From contig DATKYS010000032.1 of assembly GCA_035528375.1 (NCBI GenBank), positions 1-6,677 on the forward strand: a stretch of DNA of 6,677 nucleotides, written 5' to 3'. Positions within the stretch are counted from its first letter, which is position 1; each line of letters opens with the position of its first letter. This document shows positions 1 to 4,682 of the stretch, piece after piece. This stretch comes from a bacterium (GTDB taxonomy: Bacteria > RBG-13-66-14). The translations under genes and the position numbers were made by a program. Under the pieces are notes generated by a model. That model saw only the letters and a program-made list of their open reading frames with translations. It made no database searches and was not told the origin of the DNA.

Positions 1-28
1 ACCCTACATTATCAAAATCTGCCACGCA

Positions 29-50
29 TGGGCCGAGGTGAGGGTTACCT
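29..50 (+). repeat. Partial REP-like repeat, copy A
   Basis: The 15-nt module gggccgaggtgaggg at 30-44 is the 3' half of the short intergenic repeat that recurs at 969-983, 1027-1041 and 1080-1094, and inverted at 1980-1994. The C-rich 5' half seen in the later copies is absent or lies before the window. As in copy D, the module runs into TACCTTT and then the Shine-Dalgarno region of a propeller gene, so this copy belongs to the duplicated leader. Confidence 0.55.
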
Positions 51-66
51 TTAAAAGGGGTGAATT

Positions 67-933
67 ATGCGTACGCTGATAATTCTGCTGTCTTTCCTTG
101 CAGTTGCCGGGCTAGCTGAGGAGGGTGTAGGCCGCATCGCCTTCAATTCCGATAGCGACGGAGACCATGAAATCTTCTTGATAAACGCCGACGGAACAAA
201 TCAAATACAGATAACTGATAACGAATACCTCGACGAGTATCCCTCTTGGAGTCCGGACGGTCGTCGCATCGTCTTTGTCTCCGGCTGTGATGGAGACTGT
301 GAAATTTTCGTGATGGACGCAGACGGCTGTAACCAGACCCAGTTGACTAAAAATGAAAGCGAAGATTGGTGTCCCTCTTGGAGTCCGGATGGCCGCCGCA
401 TCGCCTTTGAATCCGACCGTGACGGGGACTCTGAAATTTTCGTTATGGATGCCGATGGAAGCAACCAGCTCCAGTTGACCGACAATGTACAGAGTGACGG
501 GGATCCTAACTGGAGTCCGGACGGTCGCCGCATCGCCTTCGACTCCGATCGCGACGGGGACTGGGAAATCTTCGTCATGGACAATGATGGGAGTAGCCAA
601 ACCCAGTTGACATTCAATAACAGATGGGATACTGCTCCCGCTTGGAGCCCCGACGGCAACCGTATCGCCTTCGATTCCTTACTCTTCGGATTCGGCTATG
701 AGATCTTTTTAATGAATGCCGACGGTAGTTCGGAGACACGGCTGACGAACAACAAAAACAACGACGCAAAGCCCGCCTGGAGCCCGGATGGACGTTACAT
801 CGTATTCTGTTCCAACCGTGACGGGATATGGGATTGGGATCTCTTCGTAATGAACGCCGACGGGAGTAATCAGACCCAGTTAACCATCAATAGCGACTTT
901 GAGACTGCCCCCTCATGGTGCCCGGTGGAGTAA
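67..933 (+). CDS. Secreted six-bladed PD40/TolB-like beta-propeller protein (paralog 1)
   Basis: Predicted exported protein of 288 residues with no recognisable catalytic domain; its function is unknown. Residues 1-17 look like a short signal peptide (Arg2, then a hydrophobic stretch ending AGLA, likely cut before Glu18). The rest is six PD40 (WD40-like) repeats of 43-47 residues starting at about residues 22, 65, 109, 153, 197 and 242, each with the pattern [29 protein letters not shown]. Six blades is the number in the TolB propeller, but TolB's extra N-terminal domain is missing, so this is not TolB itself. Blades 5 and 6 are the most divergent. There are six cysteines, at about 74, 78, 88, 102, 248 and 285, which could form disulfides outside the cytoplasm. 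The ATG at 67 follows AGGGGTGA and begins the signal peptide shared with the second paralog. A binding or scaffold role in the periplasm or at the cell surface is inference. Confidence 0.85.
   Translation: MRTLIILLSFLAVAGLAEEGVGRIAFNSDSDGDHEIFLINADGTNQIQITDNEYLDEYPSWSPDGRRIVFVSGCDGDCEIFVMDADGCNQTQLTKNESEDWCPSWSPDGRRIAFESDRDGDSEIFVMDADGSNQLQLTDNVQSDGDPNWSPDGRRIAFDSDRDGDWEIFVMDNDGSSQTQLTFNNRWDTAPAWSPDGNRIAFDSLLFGFGYEIFLMNADGSSETRLTNNKNNDAKPAWSPDGRYIVFCSNRDGIWDWDLFVMNADGSNQTQLTINSDFETAPSWCPVE
130..930 (+). repeat. Six in-frame PD40 blade repeats, paralog 1
   Basis: Blades begin near 130, 259, 391, 523, 655 and 790, with a period of 129-135 nt. Blades 2-4 share long nucleotide matches around the DGD-EIFV and WSPDG segments. 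Blade 5 is one residue longer and replaces the usual DRDGD loop with LLFGFG, and blade 6 has two extra residues there (DGIWDWD). These repeats encode protein structure and are not independent elements. Confidence 0.85.
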
Positions 934-987
934 CCCCCCTCCCCCCGCTGGTGTGAGGCCAGCCTACTGGGCCGGGGTGAGGGCTGC
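934..987 (+). repeat. REP-like G/C-rich repeat, copy B
   Basis: This copy starts directly after the TAA of the first propeller gene. It has a C-rich 5' part, a middle segment and the 3' module gggccggggtgaggg (969-983). The C-rich and GAGGG ends can pair over a distance. It is the most degenerate of the three direct copies, and its 5' part does not form the tight local stem seen in copy C. The pattern resembles short extragenic palindromic repeats found in many bacterial genomes. No transposase of any kind lies in the window. Confidence 0.6.
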
Positions 988-994
988 CGCTTGT

Positions 995-1042
995 CCCCTC
1001 TCCCTCTCAGGGAGAGGCTCGCCTACGGGCTAGGGTGAGGGT
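995..1042 (+). repeat. REP-like repeat, copy C (perfect hairpin)
   Basis: The 5' half folds into a perfect 9-bp stem: CCTCTCCCT (997-1005) pairs with AGGGAGAGG (1009-1017) around a CTC loop. The 3' module gggctagggtgaggg follows at 1027-1041. The segment 1015-1041 matches the reverse complement of 1980-2006 at 25 of 27 positions, so copy C is the closest relative of the inverted copy beyond the second propeller gene. No T-run follows the stem, so it is not a classical terminator, though it could slow transcription or protect mRNA ends. Confidence 0.7.
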
Positions 1043-1047
1043 CGGAT

Positions 1048-1098
1048 CCCCCTCTCCCCGTGGGAGCGGCGCGCCGACGGGGCAGGGGTGAGGGCTAC
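1048..1098 (+). repeat. REP-like repeat, copy D, next to the second propeller leader
   Basis: Third direct copy, 5 nt after copy C. CCCCGT (1056-1061) pairs with ACGGGG (1077-1082), enclosing the palindrome CGGCGCGCCG (1067-1076). The 3' module gggcaggggtgaggg is at 1080-1094. It continues into CTACCTTT and the ribosome binding region of the next gene, as copy A does before the first gene. This places the repeat inside the duplicated leader. Confidence 0.65.
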
Positions 1099-1117
1099 CT
1101 TTGATAAAAGGTGGGTC

Positions 1118-1978
1118 ATGCGTACACTGGTAATTCTGCTCGCACTCCTGGTGGTCGCCGGGCTGGCCGAGGAAGGCGCGGGCCGCATCGCCTTCGCCTC
1201 CAACCGCGACGGGGATTACGAAATCTTCATTATGGACGCCGACGGGAGCAACCAGACCCAGTTGACCGACAACACCAGAAGTGACCAGGATCCTGCCTGG
1301 AGTCCCGAGGGCCGCGGTATCGCCTTCTCCTCCGACCGCGACGGGGACGTTGAAATCTTCGTGATGGACAGCGACGGGAGCAACCCGACCCGGTTGACCG
1401 ACAACACAAGATGTGACTGGGTTCCCGCCTGGAGTCCCGACGGCCTCAGTCTCGCCTTCGTCTCCAACCGCGTCGAGGACTGGGAGATCTTCGTGATGGA
1501 CGCCTACGGGAACAACCCGACCCAGTTGACCGACAATACAAGCAAGGACTATCTTCCCACCTGGAGTCCAGACGGCCGAAGTATCGCCTTCTCCTCTACC
1601 CGCGACGGGGACTGGGAAATCTTCGTGATGGACGCCGTCGGGAGCAACCAGACCCAGTTGACCGACAACAACAGCAGTGACCAGGATCCCGCCAGGAGTC
1701 CCGACGGCCGCCGCATCGCCTTTTGCTCCGACCGCGACGGGGACTGGGAAATTTTCGTGATGGACGCCGCCGGGCGCAACTCGACCCGGTTGACCGATAA
1801 TACAAGCAATGACTATTGTCCCGCCTGGAGTCCGGACGGTCGCCGCATCGCCTTTGCCTCCGACCGCGACGGGGATTGGGAAATTTTCGTGATGGACGCC
1901 GACGGGAATAACCAGACGCAGTTGACCGACAATACCTGCTTTGACGAACACCCCGCCTGGAGTCCGGTGGAGTATTAG
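1118..1978 (+). CDS. Secreted six-bladed PD40/TolB-like beta-propeller protein (paralog 2)
   Basis: Predicted exported protein of 286 residues, a close paralog of the gene at 67-933; function unknown. The ATG at 1118 is preferred over an in-frame GTG at 1088 because it follows AAAGGTGGG and begins the signal peptide shared with the first copy (MRTLVILL, hydrophobic core, AGLA then EE); the GTG lies inside repeat D. Six PD40 blades start at residues 22, 65, 109, 153, 197 and 241. Five of the six carry the acidic DGD loop; blade 3 has RVED instead. In blade 4 the usual Trp of the WSPDG motif is Arg (about residue 193). Four cysteines lie at about 99, 203, 234 and 274. Compared with paralog 1 the blades are more alike and the base composition is richer in G+C. 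TolB's N-terminal domain is absent, so identity as TolB is unlikely. Both ends of the gene abut REP-like repeats. Confidence 0.85.
   Translation: MRTLVILLALLVVAGLAEEGAGRIAFASNRDGDYEIFIMDADGSNQTQLTDNTRSDQDPAWSPEGRGIAFSSDRDGDVEIFVMDSDGSNPTRLTDNTRCDWVPAWSPDGLSLAFVSNRVEDWEIFVMDAYGNNPTQLTDNTSKDYLPTWSPDGRSIAFSSTRDGDWEIFVMDAVGSNQTQLTDNNSSDQDPARSPDGRRIAFCSDRDGDWEIFVMDAAGRNSTRLTDNTSNDYCPAWSPDGRRIAFASDRDGDWEIFVMDADGNNQTQLTDNTCFDEHPAWSPVEY
1181..1975 (+). repeat. Six in-frame PD40 blade repeats with 132-nt period, paralog 2
   Basis: Blades start at 1181, 1310, 1442, 1574, 1706 and 1838, giving an exact 132-nt period from blade 2 on. Blades 5 and 6 are nearly identical in DNA from the blade start through the EIFVMDA segment, differing at only a few bases. 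Such high nucleotide identity could allow blade gain, loss or gene conversion. Confidence 0.85.
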
Positions 1979-2028
1979 CCCCTTACCCTAGCCCGTAGGC
2001 AAGCCTCCCCCCAGAGGGGGGAGGGGAC
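1979..2028 (-). repeat. REP-like repeat, inverted copy E
   Basis: Directly after the TAG of the second propeller gene lies a repeat in the opposite orientation to copies B-D. Its module is cccttaccctagccc at 1980-1994, and 1980-2006 matches the reverse complement of 1015-1041 at 25 of 27 positions. Copies C and E therefore form inverted arms about 0.9 kb apart around the second propeller gene. Confidence 0.7.
2004..2024 (+). terminator. Stem-loop after the propeller genes, possible terminator or mRNA-end hairpin
   Basis: CCTCCCCCC (2004-2012) and GGGGGGAGG (2016-2024) form a perfect 9-bp stem with an AGA loop. It stands between the last propeller gene and the HicB-like genes, where a transcript end would be expected. 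No U-tract follows (GGACTAAAGGAG instead), so intrinsic termination is uncertain. It is part of repeat E. Confidence 0.35.
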
Positions 2029-2030
2029 TA

Positions 2031-2036
2031 AAGGAG
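2031..2036 (+). promoter_or_regulatory. Strong Shine-Dalgarno for the 50-codon HicB-like gene
   Basis: AAGGAG lies 5 nt before the ATG at 2042, close to the ideal sequence and spacing. It supports translation of the short reading frame at 2042-2194 even though that frame ends early. Confidence 0.7.
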
Positions 2037-2041
2037 TTTAA

Positions 2042-2194
2042 ATGAAAATCAAGGTAATCATCCACCGTGCCGAAGAGGGCGGCTACTGGGCGGAGGTCCC
2101 CTCCATCCCCGGTTGCGCGACCCAGGGCGACTCCTATGAAGAGCTCATCACCAATCTCTACGAGGCCGTCGAGGGATGCCTGTCGGTTGATTGA
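2042..2194 (+). CDS. Short HicB-like antitoxin-family protein, C-terminally truncated
   Basis: A 50-residue frame, [20 protein letters not shown] followed by [14 protein letters not shown] and ending CLSVD. It is a HicB/UPF0150-type fold: an N-terminal strand, a G-Y-W-AEVP strand, the PGC turn (residues 23-25) and an amphipathic helix. Aligned without gaps to the next gene's product (68 residues), 21 of 50 positions are identical, including GxYxxE, P, IPGC, QG and the EA---CL-V end. It stops about 18 residues earlier, so the last strand expected in this family is missing. It has a strong ribosome binding site and uses ATG. It may be a second antitoxin, a regulatory variant or a decaying duplicate. 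HicB proteins normally bind and neutralise HicA and often repress their own operon; neither role is shown here, and no DNA-binding domain is present. Confidence 0.7.
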   Translation: MKIKVIIHRAEEGGYWAEVPSIPGCATQGDSYEELITNLYEAVEGCLSVD

Positions 2195-2223
2195 AATGAG
2201 AGAACCGTAACGGGAGACGGGTA

Positions 2224-2430
2224 ATGAAGCTTCAGATAACCATCTATCAGGACGAAACCGGGGTGTACGTGGTGGAATGTCCGGTCATCCCCGGCTGCGT
2301 CTCACAGGGTAAGACGGAAGCGGAGGCGCTCGAAAATATCCGTGAGGCCATCGCCGCCTGCCTGGAGGTGCGCCGGGAGGAGGGCCTGCCACTCACCGTG
2401 GAGACCCGGACCGTTGAGATACCGACGTAA
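2224..2430 (+). CDS. hicB: HicB-family antitoxin (small, single-domain form)
   Basis: This 68-residue protein matches small HicB/UPF0150 proteins: MKLQITIYQDETGVYVVECP, then VIPGC (residues 21-25), SQGKTEAEALENI and the AI-AACLEVR helix, ending in a short VETRTVEI strand. HicB antitoxins adopt a partial RNase H-like fold and bind the cognate HicA to block its active site. The longer E. coli-type HicB has an added C-terminal DNA-binding domain; none is present here, so direct autoregulation is uncertain. The ATG at 2224 follows GGGAG at 2212-2216 with normal spacing. The stop codon overlaps the next start by one base (TAATG at 2428-2432), so antitoxin and toxin are probably translationally coupled. 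The order is antitoxin first, the reverse of E. coli hicAB. Confidence 0.85.
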   Translation: MKLQITIYQDETGVYVVECPVIPGCVSQGKTEAEALENIREAIAACLEVRREEGLPLTVETRTVEIPT

Positions 2431-2654
2431 TGGCCCGGCTACCGCGCATCTCAGGCAAGCAAGCGGTGGAGATATTCAAGAAACTCGGGTGGAGCGCCGT
2501 TCGCCGGACCGGAAGCCATGTGATTCTTACGAAAAAGGGGAATATCGCCACCCTCTCCATTCCCCAGCACAAAGAACTGGCTCCCGGCACACTCCGCGCG
2601 CTCATCCGCAACGCGGGAACGACCGTCGAAGAGTTCGTCAATCTTTCGAGGTGA
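2430..2654 (+). CDS. hicA: HicA-family mRNA interferase toxin
   Basis: A 74-residue protein of the HicA/YcfA family, a small double-stranded-RNA-binding-like fold that cleaves mRNA. It begins MARLPRISGKQAVEIFKKLG, continues with W-AVRRTGSHVILTKKG and has an IPQHKELAPGTLRALIRNAG segment. The GSH motif at residues 28-30 contains His30, the expected catalytic histidine, so the toxin looks intact. Length is typical (about 60-80). The ATG overlaps the stop of the HicB gene by one base. The gene's final codons (GAGGTGA, 2648-2654) include a ribosome binding site for the mutase subunit that starts 3 nt after the stop, so the toxin gene leads directly into the metabolic operon. Toxicity and pairing with either HicB-like protein are inferred from family and context. 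Confidence 0.87.
   Translation: MARLPRISGKQAVEIFKKLGWSAVRRTGSHVILTKKGNIATLSIPQHKELAPGTLRALIRNAGTTVEEFVNLSR
2648..2654 (+). promoter_or_regulatory. Ribosome binding site for the mutase subunit inside the end of hicA
   Basis: GAGGTGA spans the last codons and the TGA stop of the toxin gene. The GAGG core is 6 nt before the ATG at 2658. Ribosomes finishing the toxin would stop on this site, which favours coupled translation of the next gene. Confidence 0.65.
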
Positions 2655-2657
2655 ACC

Positions 2658-3050
2658 ATGACCCGTAAGATCCGCCTTCTCATCGCCAAGCCCGGCCTGG
2701 ACGGCCACGACCGCGGGGCCAAGATCGTCGCCCGCGCCCTGCGCGACGCCGGCATGGAGGTCATCTATACCGGCCTGCACCAGACCCCCGAGGCCATCGT
2801 GGAGGCGGCCATCCAGGAGGACGTGGACGTGGTGGGGCTCTCCATCCTGTCGGGCGCCCACATGACCATCTTCCCGAAAATCCACGAGCTCCTGCGGGCA
2901 CGCGGCGCCGACCACATCATCATCACCGGCGGCGGCATCATCCCCGAGGACGACATGACCGAGCTGGAGGAAAGCGGCATCGGCAAGCTCTTCGGCCCCG
3001 GAACGAGCACCGACGACATCATCGCCTACATCCGCTCGACCGTCCTCTAA
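2658..3050 (+). CDS. mcmA2: Methylmalonyl-CoA mutase small (cobalamin-binding) subunit
   Basis: A 130-residue cobalamin-binding domain protein. It opens [20 protein letters not shown] with the B12 motif DxHxxG (Asp15, His17, Gly20), where His17 would be the lower cobalt ligand. The SxL motif is at 62-64 (Ser-Ile-Leu) and the TGGG nucleotide-tail loop at 90-93. This is the C-terminal part of methylmalonyl-CoA mutase made as a separate chain, as in archaea and several bacterial groups. The catalytic large subunit that binds the CoA substrate is not in this window. With it, the enzyme interconverts (R)-methylmalonyl-CoA and succinyl-CoA in the cytoplasm. The gene lies 3 nt after the toxin and 81 nt before the carboxyltransferase gene, consistent with a propionyl-CoA pathway role. 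A small subunit for a related mutase (isobutyryl- or ethylmalonyl-CoA) cannot be excluded from this domain alone. Confidence 0.9.
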   Translation: MTRKIRLLIAKPGLDGHDRGAKIVARALRDAGMEVIYTGLHQTPEAIVEAAIQEDVDVVGLSILSGAHMTIFPKIHELLRARGADHIIITGGGIIPEDDMTELEESGIGKLFGPGTSTDDIIAYIRSTVL

Positions 3051-3092
3051 TCGTGCGCGCCAGGTCCACCGACATCCGAGAAACCTAAGGCC

Positions 3093-3113
3093 GCCCGCCG
3101 GTCAACGGCGGGC
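3093..3113 (+). other. Intercistronic stem-loop before the carboxyltransferase gene
   Basis: GCCCGCCG (3093-3100) and CGGCGGGC (3106-3113) make a perfect 8-bp stem with a GTCAA loop, in the only sizeable gap of the metabolic operon (81 nt). No T-run follows, so it is more likely a processing or mRNA-stability hairpin, or a partial attenuator, than a full terminator. Confidence 0.5.
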
Positions 3114-3131
3114 AATTCAAAGAATTCCACG

Positions 3132-4679
3132 ATGCCGAACGAGGACAAGTACGAGAAGCTGGCCGAACTCCGCCGGAAGGCGCTCGCGGGCGACCCGGAG
3201 CGAATCGCCAAGCAGCAGGCCAAGGGCAAGCTCACCGCCCGGGAGCGCATCGGCATCCTCTTCGACGAGGGCACTTTCCAGGAGCTCGACCGGTTCAAGG
3301 TCCACCGCTGCACCGACTTCGACATGGAGTCGAACCGCCCCCTGGGCGACGGTGTCATCACCGGCTACGGTTTCATCGAGGGTCGGCTGACCTATGCCTT
3401 CGCCCAGGACTTCACCGTCTTCGGCGGGACGCTCTCCCGGGCCCACGGGGAGAAAATCTGCAAGGTGATGGACCTGGCGCTCAAGAACGGCGCGCCCTTC
3501 GTGGGGTTGAACGACTCCGGCGGCGCCCGCATCCAGGAGGGGGTGGACTCCCTCGCCGGTTACGCCGAGGTCTTTCAGGCCAACACCATGGCTTCGGGGG
3601 TGATTCCGCAGATTTCGGCCATCATGGGCCCCTGCGCCGGCGGCGCCGTCTACTCCCCCGCCGTCACCGACTTCGCCTTCATGGTGGACGGCACCAGCCA
3701 CATGTTTCTGACCGGGCCAGACGTCATCAAGACGGTGATGAACGAGGATGTCACCTTCGAGGAACTGGGCGGGGCCAGGGTCCACGCGTCGAAATCCGGC
3801 GTCTGCCACGTGGTGGCGGCCAACGAGTTCGAGTGCCTCCAGGGCATCCGCCGCCTGTTGCAGTTCTTCCCCCAGAACAACATGGAGGACCCGCCGCTGG
3901 GGAAGACCTCCGACGACCCGGCCCGCATGGATGAAAAGCTCGACGGCATCGTCCCCGACTCGTCCACCAAGCCCTACGACATGAAAGACATCATCCGGCT
4001 GGTGGTTGACGACGGGGACTTCTTCGAGACGCACGCCGACTTCGCCGCCAACCACATCACCGGCTTCGCGCGGTTCGACGGGCGGCCCGTGGGAATCGTG
4101 GCCCACCAGCCGGCGGTCCTGGCCGGGTGCCTGGACATAGACTCGTCGTGCAAATCGGCCCGGATGATACGTTTCTGCGACTGCTTCAACCTGCCGGTGG
4201 TCACCTTCTCCGACGTGCCGGGTTTTCTGCCCGGGACCGACCAGGAGTGGCGGGGCGTGATAAAGCACGGCGCGATGCTCCTCTACGCCTACGCCGAGGC
4301 CACGGTGCCCAAGGTCCACGTCATCACGCGCAAGTCCTACGGCGGCGCCTACGCGGTGACCTCCAACCGCCACATGCGGGGCGACATCGTCTACGCCTGG
4401 CCCACGGCGGAGATAGCGGTGATGGGGGCCGAGGGCGCGGTGCAGATTCTCTACCGTCGCGAGCTCAAGGCCGCCGACGACCCCAAGGCCCTGGCCGACA
4501 AGCTCGCCGCCGAGTTCCGGGAGCGCTTCGCCGATCCATACACCGCCGCGGGGCTGGGCTACGTGGACGAGGTCATCATGCCCCACGAGACGCGACCGAA
4601 AATCATCGCCGCCCTCGAGATGCTCAGGCACAAGCGGGACCACAACCCGCCCAAGAAGCACGGGAATATCCCCCTCTGA
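3132..4679 (+). CDS. pccB: Acyl-CoA (propionyl-CoA) carboxylase carboxyltransferase, beta subunit
   Basis: A 515-residue carboxyltransferase of the PccB family. It transfers the carboxyl group from biotin to an acyl-CoA, most likely propionyl-CoA, giving (S)-methylmalonyl-CoA. Both crotonase-like halves are present. The N half (to about 290) has KGKLTARERIGILFDEGTF, GTLSRAHGEKI, NDSGGARIQEGVDSLAGY and the oxyanion loop GPCAGGAVYSPA (166-177). The C half has LDIDSS, DVPGFLPGTDQEW, the oxyanion loop YGGAYAV (403-409), WPTAEIAVMGAEGAV and the typical end KHGNIPL. Length matches the family. Residue 408 is Ala where propionyl-CoA carboxylases such as the human beta chain have Asp, so acyl preference is less certain. 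The ATG at 3132 has only a weak ribosome binding site, and a hairpin precedes it. The related methylmalonyl-CoA decarboxylase alpha chain is an alternative, but the adjoining biotin carboxylase argues for an ATP-dependent carboxylase. Confidence 0.92.
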   Translation: MPNEDKYEKLAELRRKALAGDPERIAKQQAKGKLTARERIGILFDEGTFQELDRFKVHRCTDFDMESNRPLGDGVITGYGFIEGRLTYAFAQDFTVFGGTLSRAHGEKICKVMDLALKNGAPFVGLNDSGGARIQEGVDSLAGYAEVFQANTMASGVIPQISAIMGPCAGGAVYSPAVTDFAFMVDGTSHMFLTGPDVIKTVMNEDVTFEELGGARVHASKSGVCHVVAANEFECLQGIRRLLQFFPQNNMEDPPLGKTSDDPARMDEKLDGIVPDSSTKPYDMKDIIRLVVDDGDFFETHADFAANHITGFARFDGRPVGIVAHQPAVLAGCLDIDSSCKSARMIRFCDCFNLPVVTFSDVPGFLPGTDQEWRGVIKHGAMLLYAYAEATVPKVHVITRKSYGGAYAVTSNRHMRGDIVYAWPTAEIAVMGAEGAVQILYRRELKAADDPKALADKLAAEFRERFADPYTAAGLGYVDEVIMPHETRPKIIAALEMLRHKRDHNPPKKHGNIPL

Positions 4680-4682
4680 CCG

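Noticed and set aside
112-659. Minus-strand repeated frames opposite the first propeller gene
   Set aside because: Mirror images of the blade repeats, with no ribosome site or independent domain.
1088-1117. Ten-codon N-terminal extension of paralog 2 from a GTG
   Set aside because: It falls inside repeat copy D and would bury the signal peptide behind a charged segment. The ATG at 1118 matches the start of paralog 1 and has its own ribosome site.
1007-1951. 314-codon minus-strand frame with regular repeats opposite the second propeller gene
   Set aside because: The repetition ([12 protein letters not shown] and similar) is simply the reverse reading of the PD40 blades, and its other end runs through the REP-like repeats. 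The + strand has signal peptide, blades and ribosome site.
67-1978. Calling either propeller gene tolB
   Set aside because: TolB has an N-terminal domain before its six-bladed propeller and is about 430 residues long. Here only a signal peptide and propeller are present, and no tol or pal genes are seen.
934-2028. CRISPR array or insertion sequence
   Set aside because: The repeats are degenerate, unequally spaced and partly inverted, with no unique equal-length spacers. No transposase is encoded between the inverted arms; the only gene there is the propeller.
2342-2668. 108-codon + frame overlapping the HicB and HicA genes
   Set aside because: It runs out of frame through two recognisable family genes, and its arginine/proline/histidine-rich content has no family resemblance.
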